Below are positions 1-5,843 of a stretch of DNA of 5,865 nt, piece after piece. This stretch comes from JAVBPA01 sp031549925 (lineage in GTDB: Bacteria > Bacillota > Clostridia > Oscillospirales > CAG-272): the NCBI GenBank assembly GCA_031549925.1, contig JAVBPA010000057.1, forward strand, positions 1 to 5,865, written 5' to 3'. The notes below the pieces were generated by a model, which worked only from the letters and a program-made list of their open reading frames with translations, had not been told where the DNA came from and did no database searches. Positions within the stretch are counted from its first letter, which is position 1. Every line of letters starts with the position of its first letter. The position numbers and the translations under genes are program-made.

Positions 1-756
1 AGCCATAATTGTTACTACATATTTTACGTATTGACTGACATCCGTGTGATCTCCACCAAACGAACGGTAATATATAAAATCGTTTTTACTTCCGGATATA
101 TCACAAACAGGAGCTAAATTTAGATTTATTCCAAGCGATAATAAAAGTTTAGATTTTTCCTCCGTATCAGATTTTATTAAATTATATCCGCCTGAAGCAA
201 AAAGTTCTCTCGGAGATAAAAAAGGAGAAGCTCTGAAAGCGGTATAACGGCTTATTCGAGTTACAGTTCCGCCTTCTTCGTCAACACCTATCAGCATCGG
301 TATTTTGGAAGCGGCTTGAATAATATCTATTTCATTTTTTATATCATCCGCTGTTTTATTTTCAAAATTTGAAGCAAACATAACAAATCCGCCGAATTTA
401 TATCTGTCGGCAACAGCAGCCGCTTTCGTTTGAGGACATCTTACCAAAAACATTTGTGCTATTTTTTCTTCTGCTGTCATATTGGAAATAACAGCGGCTA
501 TTTTTTTATTGGTTGTTTCTTTTTCCGTTTCTTTTTCCGTTTCCGTTTCTTTTTCCGGTTTGGTTTTAGCTTCAGTAATTTGTTTTTCGGTTTCATTTGA
601 TTCTTGATTTGTTATATCATTAAAATCCGGACCGTTTATCCGCGTTATTTCATCTGTCAATGAGGTATCCGCGCCATCTTTGACATTATTTTGAGAACAG
701 GATAATAAAATAAAAATTAAAGTAAATGCGAATATAATCAAGCCAGCCTTTTTCAT
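1..756 (-). CDS. Lipoprotein glycoside hydrolase family 3, beta-N-acetylhexosaminidase-like (3' end beyond window)
   Basis: This is the first 252 codons of a gene that runs off the left edge with no stop in the window. The ATG at 756-754 is preceded by an AAGGA-type RBS at about 772-768. Residues 1-20 form a lipoprotein signal peptide: basic MKK, a hydrophobic stretch, then the lipobox LLSC with Cys20 as the predicted lipidated residue. The protein is therefore expected to be anchored on the outer face of the membrane. Residues 21-95 are a polar Thr/Glu/Lys-rich linker. The GH3 N-terminal barrel starts at about residue 96 (MTAEEKIAQMFLVRCP). It shows KFGGFVMFA, the substrate-site motif GVDEEGGTVTRIS at about 158-170, LNLAPVCDI at about 212-220 and RSFGGD near 232-237. 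These match the NagZ-type branch, which removes terminal beta-N-acetylglucosamine from muropeptides or glycans. The KHFPGHG-type segment and the catalytic Asp lie beyond the window, so activity cannot be judged. Family assignment is firm; the exact substrate is inferred. Confidence 0.9.
   Translation of the reverse strand, partial: MKKAGLIIFAFTLIFILLSCSQNNVKDGADTSLTDEITRINGPDFNDITNQESNETEKQITEAKTKPEKETETEKETEKETTNKKIAAVISNMTAEEKIAQMFLVRCPQTKAAAVADRYKFGGFVMFASNFENKTADDIKNEIDIIQAASKIPMLIGVDEEGGTVTRISRYTAFRASPFLSPRELFASGGYNLIKSDTEEKSKLLLSLGINLNLAPVCDISGSKNDFIYYRSFGGDHTDVSQYVKYVVTIMA
515..556 (-). repeat. 12-nt in-frame tandem repeat coding a Lys-Glu-Thr-Glu linker
   Basis: On the plus strand the 12-base unit GTTTCTTTTTCC occurs at 515-526, 527-538 and 545-556, with a 6-base half unit (GTTTCC) at 539-544. 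On the coding (minus) strand this reads as repeated Glu-Lys-Glu-Thr and Glu-Thr blocks in the linker between the lipid anchor and the GH3 domain. The units are multiples of three, so copy-number change would lengthen or shorten the linker without a frameshift. Confidence 0.85.
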
Positions 757-784
757 ATATAAAATTTTCCTTTTAAACTTTATG

Positions 785-813
785 CTGATAAATTGATTTT
801 ATCGAAGTGTCAA
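785..813 (-). promoter_or_regulatory. Candidate sigma-70-type promoter of the GH3 lipoprotein gene
   Basis: On the minus strand there is a perfect -35 TTGACA (813-808), a 17-base spacer and TATCAG (790-785, four of six matches to TATAAT). Transcription would start near 778, leaving a leader of about 22 bases that contains the AAGGA RBS at about 772-768. The spacing and the exact -35 are good. The -10 is imperfect. Confidence 0.5.
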
Positions 814-997
814 GAATTATTATTTTTCATACATTATGTATAACTGCGTTTTTTATATTTGTCTTTTTAAAATTATTTGCTGTGTTTAAATTTATAAAAT
901 CAAGCAGTAAGCTATGCAATTTTTAGGATACAAAATACTTTTGCAATACGTTATGTTGTTTAAGTTTTAAAAAATATCTTTCAATTCGCAATTGTTT

Positions 998-1003
998 TAT
1001 AAT
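998..1003 (+). promoter_or_regulatory. Possible -10 element for the ZIP transporter gene
   Basis: An exact TATAAT lies 92 bases upstream of the ZIP start codon. The hexamer 17 bases upstream (TATCTT, 975-980) is a poor -35, so support comes only from the -10. A second TATAAT at 1072-1077 seems less likely because a transcript from it would start inside the RBS (GGAG at 1083-1086). Confidence 0.25.
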
Positions 1004-1095
1004 ACCGCTTATTATTATAAAATTTGCGGATTTTTAAATAAAAGCTGAATATTACAAAATCAAACAAAAATTATAATATAACGGAGATATATAAA

Positions 1096-1884
1096 ATGAG
1101 TTTATTTTTATCGTTAAACCCGGTTTTTCAAGGTCTTTTCGCCACTTTGTTTACATATTTAATGACCGCTGCGGGAGCCGCTTTGGTTTTCTTTTTCCAC
1201 GATGTGAGCTTTAAATTTTTAAATATAATGATAGGGTTTGCCGCCGGAATAATGATTGCCTCTTCATTCTGGTCGTTACTTTCGCCCGCTCTTAAGCTTT
1301 CTCATGAACTCGGAACCAATTCCCTGCTCGTTGTATCTTCAGGTTTTTTATGCGGAGGTATATTTATTATTACTGCCGACGTGTTGCTTTCACGTGCGTC
1401 CTTTATATCGGAAAAAGATCATAAGTTACGCCGTAATATTCTTCTTTTCAGTGCGGTTACATTACATAATATTCCCGAAGGCCTCGCGGTGGGAATCGCT
1501 TTCGGATGCGTAGCAGTAGGTGTCGAAGGTTTTTCAATTACTGCCGCTATAATGCTTGCTTTAGGTATAGGAATACAAAACTTTCCTGAGGGGGTTTGTG
1601 TTGCAATGCCGCTCCGCCGTGACGGAGCATCAAGAAAACGGAGTTTTATTATCGGGCAGGCATCGGGTTTGGTTGAACCTTTAGCGGGTTTATTCGGAGC
1701 TGTATGCTCACTGGCGGCAAGACCAATTCTTCCTTTTGCTTTGGCTTTCTCAGCAGGTGCTATGATAGTTGTGGTTTGCTCGGAGCTTATTCCCGAATCC
1801 TATCAATACGGAAAAACTGTCACGACACTAGGCATAATTTCAGGCTTTGTTACGATGATGGTTCTTGACGTAGCTTTCGGTTGA
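1096..1884 (+). CDS. ZIP-family divalent metal transporter (GufA/ZupT-like)
   Basis: This is a complete 262-residue integral membrane protein of normal length for bacterial ZIP carriers, which import zinc and sometimes iron or manganese into the cytoplasm. The ATG follows GGAG (1083-1086) by nine bases. Eight hydrophobic helices can be placed at roughly 10-35, 41-62, 75-98, 115-138, 144-172, 184-206, 211-232 and 240-262. Helix 4 carries TLHNIPEGL (His124, Asn125, Glu128) and helix 5 carries IQNFPEG (Gln161, Asn162, Glu165), the paired metal-site motifs of the family. Helix 6 has Glu194 in GLVEPLAG, another position typical of the GufA branch. The loop between helices 3 and 4 (about 99-113) is short and lacks the His-rich stretch seen in many eukaryotic members. 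The gene stands alone on the plus strand, divergent from the GH3 lipoprotein and convergent with the phosphotransferase. Family call is firm; the metal transported cannot be read from sequence. Confidence 0.93.
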   Translation: MSLFLSLNPVFQGLFATLFTYLMTAAGAALVFFFHDVSFKFLNIMIGFAAGIMIASSFWSLLSPALKLSHELGTNSLLVVSSGFLCGGIFIITADVLLSRASFISEKDHKLRRNILLFSAVTLHNIPEGLAVGIAFGCVAVGVEGFSITAAIMLALGIGIQNFPEGVCVAMPLRRDGASRKRSFIIGQASGLVEPLAGLFGAVCSLAARPILPFALAFSAGAMIVVVCSELIPESYQYGKTVTTLGIISGFVTMMVLDVAFG

Positions 1885-1931
1885 TTTATAAAATGTTTTC
1901 CATTAATTCGGATTATTTATAATAAATATTA

Positions 1932-2891
1932 TTACTTTATTTTATCAGCCGCATCAAGCTGAACCGTAATCCAGCAATTAAACATATCCGGAATTTCTTC
2001 TGCCAGCATATCCTGCTTTTCCTTGTTTTCCAATTCAAAAAGGCAGCGGAAACATTCGTGAAAATAATAAAAGAAACTTGAATAAGCATAAAAAGCGAGT
2101 CTGTCATAATTCAGTTGATAATTAATTCCGTTTTCTGCAAGTGTATTATTTATTTCGTCAAGAACGTTATCATAACCCAAACCGAACCAAGCGTCACGTT
2201 CAGGAGGAGCAAAAAGCGGGTAGTCCCAATCCACGATAACAATTCTTTTTTCATTTGCAATTATATTACCTCCGGCGTCGCCGTGTGTTATATAAAAGTT
2301 ATCAAACGATTTTTTGCACCGTTTGCTGAAAATATCTAGTCTTTGTGCATATAACAACATAATTTTTGATTGATTTGTCAAATTCTTTAACAATTTTTTA
2401 TATCCGGTGTTTTCAAGCTTTTTTATAACGCTGAAATAGTAATCCGCATATTTTACACTGAAATCTTCTCTCCTGTGAAAATCAATTTTTTCGGATACGC
2501 GGTATACTTCCGAAAGCTTTTCAAATATAGGCTTTGCCGGATAATTATCATTGTTAATCCCATTTTCATAATAAAATAAAGCAATAATCCCATCTTTAAA
2601 AACAGAATATAACTTGTTATCTTTTGTTTTGAATATTTTATTAATGAAATCTATATTTTGCTGCCAAAGCTGTTCAACAACGGACAAGCTTTCTGCAAAA
2701 TATGGTTTATGAAAATCAGAATAATCGATTTTCACAAAATAGTTATCTTCCCGGCTGACAACCCTCCATGTTTCTCCCCAAAAACCGCGTTTTGCCTCTT
2801 CTATTAAAGTAATATCGATTGCGTATTCTTCTTCTATAAAGTTTTTTAATTCCGAAATTTAGAATTTATCGCGGATGATGTGCTTGTTCAT
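1932..2891 (-). pseudogene. Aminoglycoside phosphotransferase (APH) family kinase, interrupted by in-frame TAA at codon 11
   Basis: The frame starts at ATG 2891-2889, five bases after GGTGA, and reads MNKHIIRDKF. It then meets TAA at 2861-2859 and stays open for 308 more codons to the TAA at 1934-1932. The segment after the stop is clearly coding. An acidic helix (EEEYAIDI) leads into a nucleotide-loop-like RGFWGETWRV and the strand NYFVKID, whose Lys (codon 54) fits the ATP-binding lysine. The C-lobe has the catalytic HGD at codons 203-205, Asn209, and IVDWDYPLFAPPERD with metal-binding Asp at 221/223. The VDWD-x2-xxAPxERD pattern resembles APH(9)-type spectinomycin kinases, but many relatives are not resistance enzymes, so the substrate is unknown. 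The first usable standard start after the stop is GTG 2735-2733. That GTG encodes the Val before the conserved Lys, and starting there (267 residues) would drop the nucleotide loop. Candidate explanations are one recent nonsense mutation, a sequencing error, or rare initiation. Confidence 0.8.
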
Positions 2892-2906
2892 ATTATTCAC
2901 CGATTA
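2892..2906 (-). promoter_or_regulatory. RBS supporting the upstream ATG of the phosphotransferase
   Basis: On the minus strand GGTGA (about 2901-2897), a piece of the anti-Shine-Dalgarno complement AGGAGGTGATC, lies five bases before the ATG at 2891. It supports that ATG as the ancestral start, which places the TAA at 2861-2859 inside the gene. The match is short. Confidence 0.4.
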
Positions 2907-3064
2907 TTAATTTTAGTTTCTCTATAAAATTATTTAATAAAATTACTAAGAAATATTACATCCTCCGATATAACAAAACTGTAATATCAGAAAAATGGAA
3001 TAGATATAAATATTCAAAAATATTTTTTCAATTTTCCGCTCTTAAAAAATATACCGATTCCCTA

Positions 3065-4195
3065 TCAATTTTTGTAATATTCCCGCGCACCTTCGTATAT
3101 AGCCGCTACGTTTTCTGCCGGTACATCAGGCTGTATGCAATGTGCAGGAGCTAAAATAAATCCTCCGTTTTTATCCATGACCGAAAGCAGTTTCCGCACG
3201 GCTTCCTTTACTTCTTGAACATTTGCTACCGGCAGCAGACACTGAGTGTCAACTCCGCCCCAAAAAGTCATTTTATCTCCGTAATCAGCTTTTAATCTTT
3301 CAGGTTCCATCATATATGTATTCGGCTGGATAGGATTTAATATGTCAATTCCGCATTCAATAAAGCTCGGAATAAAAGCGTGCACGCTTCCGCAGGTATG
3401 ATGTTTATAAAATGCATCGGTGTATTTTTTAGTCTGAGCAATTCTTGTTTTATAATACGGCTTAATCATTTCGTCAAACATTGAAACGGACATAAACGGA
3501 CCTGTCTGTGTACCGAAATCATCTCCTGAAGTAGTGCAGTCTATATATTTTCCCAAAGCACCGTAATACATATCGATAACTTTCGTTTGATATTCGAGAA
3601 TTCGTTTTGAAAATGCGTGTACCAATTCCGGTTCTCCCGCTAAACGGTAAAGATAGTCGTCAAAGCCGAACATCCAGCAGCCAAGTTCAAAGACCCCTAA
3701 AAACGGATGCTCTGCCACTACGGCAAAGTCACTTTGTTCATGCAAAAGCTTCGCTTTTTCAGCCCAGCGGTTGATAATCAAAATATCGATATTATCGGCT
3801 TCGGGCATAGGATAAGCCATCATCTCGTCGATTGTACAGCCTTTTAAAGGGTTTACACAAATTTCGTAATGTCCGTTTATATATTTATAACCAATTCCGT
3901 AATTGTCATAATATATTCCGTTTTCTTCTCGGTTATGTACTGTAGTCGGTGTAGGCATACCTCCGACTGACCTTGTATCGATATCAAAATGAAACAGAAT
4001 ACGTTCATCAACATTATAATCTCCCTCTTTCGCACCAAAATAACCTAGACAGGCACACAAGTCATCACGTGTCTGCTGATAATCAATACGTGTTTGCGGA
4101 GAACCGCATAAATCGAATACGGCACGGTCGGTATTTTTGTGAAGACAGCATAGTTTAAATCTTTCGCGGTGAGTTAACAGACCAGGATAATTCAT
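3065..4195 (-). CDS. Uroporphyrinogen decarboxylase superfamily protein, methyltransferase-like branch (not HemE)
   Basis: This encodes 376 residues starting at ATG 4195-4193, seven bases after GGGGAG. An upstream in-frame TTG at 4210 overlaps that RBS and is not the likely start. The fold family is a TIM barrel that includes HemE and the corrinoid methyltransferases MtaA, MtbA and CmuA. The RERFKLCCLHKNTDRAVFD start (10-28) is typical of the large uncharacterised branch. The MRQAGR-type motif of true HemE is absent, so haem synthesis is unlikely. Barrel motifs visible are SGDDFGTQTGPFMS (about 223-236), HHTCGSV (His266 and Cys268, at the position of the His-x-Cys zinc pair in MtaA/MtbA), LNPIQP (about 286-291), FWGGVDTQ (312-319) and LAPAHCIQPDVPAEN (about 348-362, with Cys353). 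A corrinoid-dependent or other methyl transfer role is possible but unproven, and no corrinoid protein gene is next to it. The hairpin terminator upstream separates it from the transglutaminase-like gene. Confidence 0.88.
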   Translation of the reverse strand: MNYPGLLTHRERFKLCCLHKNTDRAVFDLCGSPQTRIDYQQTRDDLCACLGYFGAKEGDYNVDERILFHFDIDTRSVGGMPTPTTVHNREENGIYYDNYGIGYKYINGHYEICVNPLKGCTIDEMMAYPMPEADNIDILIINRWAEKAKLLHEQSDFAVVAEHPFLGVFELGCWMFGFDDYLYRLAGEPELVHAFSKRILEYQTKVIDMYYGALGKYIDCTTSGDDFGTQTGPFMSVSMFDEMIKPYYKTRIAQTKKYTDAFYKHHTCGSVHAFIPSFIECGIDILNPIQPNTYMMEPERLKADYGDKMTFWGGVDTQCLLPVANVQEVKEAVRKLLSVMDKNGGFILAPAHCIQPDVPAENVAAIYEGAREYYKN

Positions 4196-4202
4196 ATTAC
4201 AG

Positions 4203-4208
4203 CTCCCC
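4203..4208 (-). promoter_or_regulatory. RBS deciding the start of the uroporphyrinogen-decarboxylase-like gene
   Basis: GGGGAG on the minus strand sits seven bases before ATG 4195-4193. The longer alternative would start at TTG 4210-4208, which overlaps this RBS and has no RBS of its own, so the ATG is preferred. Confidence 0.75.
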
Positions 4209-4223
4209 AAAATATATGATTTT

Positions 4224-4229
4224 ATTATA
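4224..4229 (-). promoter_or_regulatory. Candidate -10 element for the uroporphyrinogen-decarboxylase-like gene
   Basis: An exact TATAAT on the minus strand lies 28 bases before the ATG at 4195. It would start transcription near 4217, just upstream of the GGGGAG RBS. No good -35 is visible at 16-18 bases spacing. Its place downstream of a terminator supports a separate transcription unit. Confidence 0.4.
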
Positions 4230-4273
4230 ATTTTTTGATTTTATAAAACTTTTTCTTTTTACGCCCTCACCTC

Positions 4274-4304
4274 AAAAACGCCATATCTTCTGATACGGCG
4301 TTTT
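4274..4304 (-). terminator. Rho-independent terminator of the transglutaminase-like gene
   Basis: AAAACGCC (4275-4282) pairs with GGCGTTTT (4297-4304). After one A:C mismatch, TATC (4284-4287) pairs with GATA (4292-4295) around a TTCT loop. Read on the minus strand, the stem follows the stop at 4327 by 22 bases and ends in a run of five T. The stem also ends in TTTT on the plus strand, but no plus-strand gene lies upstream. Confidence 0.8.
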
Positions 4305-4326
4305 ATAATTGTTTTTGTGTATCGGT

Positions 4327-5166
4327 TTACGGTTGAGCTTCAAATTCATTTTGCGGACAATAAATATATTCGTTTAAATTGACACGCTTTTTCCAAGCTT
4401 CGAGGCGCGGATTGTTTCCGAATTTTAATTCGCGGTATCCGAGATTTATTTTCCGCGTTTCTTTAGGATCATAACCCTCCGGCGAAAGAATTATAATACG
4501 GTTTTGCGAACTTTTTCCTTCTGCAACAGTTTCATCTTCGTTGTATGTACTTTTTTCAATTGTTTCAAAATAGAATAAATTTTTTGCAAAATACTCAATG
4601 TTTTCTTTAGCGTTACCTTCGGAAAAAATAGGTTTTTGTTCCGCTAAACAACTGCGAAGTTCAAGCAGGCTTAAACATTCCCCTGCTTCGTTTGTAAAAT
4701 AATCGCAGAATACCGGATCAAGCATTACCCATTTTTTCATTTGACTTATATAAACATTTACAACAGCGTGAAAATCTCCGTCATACGGCGAACACGGCAT
4801 AAGGAATACTCTTCTGGCAGCAAGTCCGACCGCAAGAAGACATTCTGCTAAAATTGCGGAAAGCGAAACACAGTTTACTCCGAAAAGATTTCCCTTATCA
4901 TATGTATAATCAAGCAAATCCAATGCATTGTGAGCAATGATTCCTGTGTAATTTCCCTTGTAGCAAATGTGTTCGGATATCCAGTTGAGAATCCCGGTTG
5001 CTTTTGAAAAATCATCGCCGTCTCCGGCTGCTTTTTCTATCGGATATTTAGATTTCAATTGTTCAAAATGAGGATTATTATTGTCATATGAAAAATGAAT
5101 ATTTCCCGCGCCCGCGGAACGCATGGGAAACGCTTTTAATAATCCTGTATAAATATCATAGCTCAT
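4327..5166 (-). CDS. Transglutaminase-like (papain-fold) domain protein
   Basis: This encodes 279 residues, with ATG 5166-5164 preceded by an exact AGGAGG at seven bases. The central part carries the transglutaminase-like core: GVNCVSLSAILAECLLAVGL with Cys99 as nucleophile, a long helix, DGDFHAVVNVYI with His133, and KKWVMLDPVF with Asp150. This is the Cys-His-Asp order and spacing of the family. Such domains act as proteases, peptide amidases or cross-linkers. The partner here is unknown. There is no signal peptide or membrane segment, so the protein is probably cytoplasmic, unlike the many exported bacterial transglutaminase-like proteins. The 50-residue region before the core and the roughly 110-residue tail (charged, ending near YIYCPQNEFEAQP) show no domain I recognise. 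An extended -10 promoter upstream and a hairpin terminator downstream suggest a single-gene unit. Confidence 0.8.
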   Translation of the reverse strand: MSYDIYTGLLKAFPMRSAGAGNIHFSYDNNNPHFEQLKSKYPIEKAAGDGDDFSKATGILNWISEHICYKGNYTGIIAHNALDLLDYTYDKGNLFGVNCVSLSAILAECLLAVGLAARRVFLMPCSPYDGDFHAVVNVYISQMKKWVMLDPVFCDYFTNEAGECLSLLELRSCLAEQKPIFSEGNAKENIEYFAKNLFYFETIEKSTYNEDETVAEGKSSQNRIIILSPEGYDPKETRKINLGYRELKFGNNPRLEAWKKRVNLNEYIYCPQNEFEAQP

Positions 5167-5173
5167 ATTTTAT

Positions 5174-5179
5174 CCTCCT
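5174..5179 (-). promoter_or_regulatory. Consensus RBS of the transglutaminase-like gene
   Basis: A full AGGAGG on the minus strand lies seven bases before ATG 5166-5164. It is the strongest RBS in the window and fixes this start. Confidence 0.85.
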
Positions 5180-5200
5180 AAAATATAATATATCTACAAT

Positions 5201-5222
5201 CAGCATTAGTTGCTGTACTAAT
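5201..5222 (-). promoter_or_regulatory. Overlapping alternative dyads at the transcription start of the transglutaminase-like gene
   Basis: ATTAGT (5205-5210) pairs with ACTAAT (5217-5222). CAGCA (5201-5205) pairs with TGCTG (5211-5215). The two stems share bases and cannot form together. The first abuts the -10 and could be an operator; the second lies in the predicted leader. Both are short (6 and 5 bp), so chance is a real alternative. Confidence 0.25.
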
Positions 5223-5231
5223 ATTATATCA
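5223..5231 (-). promoter_or_regulatory. Extended -10 promoter of the transglutaminase-like gene
   Basis: The minus strand reads TGATATAAT, an exact TGn-TATAAT extended -10. The hexamer 17 bases upstream (TAGTAA, 5251-5246) is a poor -35, which extended -10 promoters tolerate. Transcription would start near 5216, giving a leader of about 50 bases. A dyad (5205-5222) lies directly downstream of the -10. Confidence 0.5.
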
Positions 5232-5310
5232 TAAAAAAGGTAAAATTACTATAATTATTATCAAGAAATATTCAAAAATATATTCCGGGATTCGGAGTGC
5301 GGGAATACGA

Positions 5311-5333
5311 TTACTTTTTTTGAAAAAAAGTAA
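5311..5333. repeat. Perfect 11-bp inverted repeat in the gap after the membrane-protein gene
   Basis: TTACTTTTTTT (5311-5321) and AAAAAAAGTAA (5323-5333) are exact inverted copies around one G. The stem is mostly A:T and is not followed by a clear T-run outside itself on the minus strand, so it is a poor classical terminator for the gene ending at 5406. Just to its left is a second small stem, TATTCC (5281-5286) with GGAATA (5302-5307), around a GC-richer core. Together these look like a compact non-coding element, possibly a dispersed repeat. Confidence 0.6.
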
Positions 5334-5405
5334 CAAAAAACTTGTATTACAAATTTCGATTATGGATGCGAATATAACGGTTTCAGTCCGGTCCGATTAA
5401 ATATA

Positions 5406-5843
5406 CTAGAGAATTTTGTTATATCTGAAAATAAATAAACTGTAGGATATAATATGAATGAAAAGAAGAACAATCGTTATAAAACAAGCCGGCATGTTGT
5501 TAAGACATAAAAATGTTATTATCGCTACAAGCATACTAAAAATCGAAACGAAAAAAGAACCAAACGAAGCTTTTTCGCGTATTCTGATAAATCTTTCATC
5601 TATTTGATTTTGCTCCTTTTTTAGCTGTTGTTCTGATTTTCTCCCATTGATAATCAAACTTATTGTACTTACAAATATTAATGAACATCCCATTCCTGCT
5701 CCGAAGCCTCCGAGGCGGCTTGCAAGTCCTTCTTCATTTGCAATGTATGCTGTTACAGTTCCCGTTAGAATAAACAACAATCCTATAAACGCTAATATAG
5801 TAAAAATTTTAGATGATTTTTTGGAATTTGATTTTATAAACAT
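5406..5843 (-). CDS. Four-helix membrane protein, DUF2178-like
   Basis: This is a 145-residue integral membrane protein ending in TAG. Hydrophobic helices lie at about 13-34, 45-66, 94-113 and 118-139. The loop between helices 2 and 3 (67-93) is charged and contains QIDERFIRIREKAS (80-93). That resembles the E-x-DER-x-x-x-IR-x-KA signature of the DUF2178 type of small membrane proteins, which in Bacillota often sit beside an HTH regulator. The function is unknown. The ATG at 5843-5841 follows AGG by only four bases, so it may be translated by coupling to a gene ending at or beyond the right edge. A 239-bp gap separates it from the transglutaminase-like gene downstream. Confidence 0.7.
   Translation of the reverse strand: MFIKSNSKKSSKIFTILAFIGLLFILTGTVTAYIANEEGLASRLGGFGAGMGCSLIFVSTISLIINGRKSEQQLKKEQNQIDERFIRIREKASFGSFFVSIFSMLVAIITFLCLNNMPACFITIVLLFIHIISYSLFIFRYNKIL

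Larger units (their letters stand above)
757..1095. other. AT-rich divergent intergenic region
   Basis: This 339-bp region lies between the divergent GH3 lipoprotein and ZIP transporter genes. I find no convincing ORF or RNA gene in it. It holds the GH3 promoter (785-813), a 13-base dyad ATACATTATGTAT at 829-841 just upstream of that promoter, a plus-strand TATAAT at 998-1003 followed by a weak stem (ATAATA 999-1004, TATTAT 1010-1015), and an 11-base dyad TTATAATATAA at 1071-1081 next to the ZIP RBS. Short dyads are common by chance in such AT-rich DNA, so none is claimed as an operator. Confidence 0.6.

Noticed and set aside
1072..1077. TATAAT immediately before the ZIP RBS as the main promoter
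   Set aside because: Transcription would start at about 1084, inside the GGAG RBS, so the transcript would lack an intact RBS.
1256..1513. 85-codon plus-strand ORF inside the ZIP gene
   Set aside because: It is an overlapping frame of a clearly coding transporter gene, has no RBS and gives no recognisable protein.
1914..1928. TATTTA/TAAATA stem between the convergent ZIP and phosphotransferase genes as a terminator
   Set aside because: The stem is only six A:T pairs and is no stronger than expected by chance in this AT-rich gap.
2115..2339. 74-codon plus-strand ORF opposite the phosphotransferase
   Set aside because: It is antisense to the conserved kinase motifs and shows no RBS or family match.
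2953..2987. ATATTAC/GTAATAT stem between the URO-D-like gene and the phosphotransferase as a terminator
   Set aside because: It is a seven-pair AT-rich stem with a 21-base loop and no T-run, so it is too weak to call.
3973..4158. 61-codon plus-strand ORF opposite the URO-D-like gene
   Set aside because: It is the antisense shadow of the gene's conserved N-terminal part.
3065..4195. Assignment as hemE (haem biosynthesis)
   Set aside because: The N-terminal MRQAGR-type motif of true uroporphyrinogen decarboxylases is missing, and a His-x-Cys pair typical of the methyltransferase branch is present.
4196..4210. TTG start adding five residues to the URO-D-like protein
   Set aside because: The TTG overlaps the GGGGAG that serves the ATG at 4195 and has no RBS of its own.
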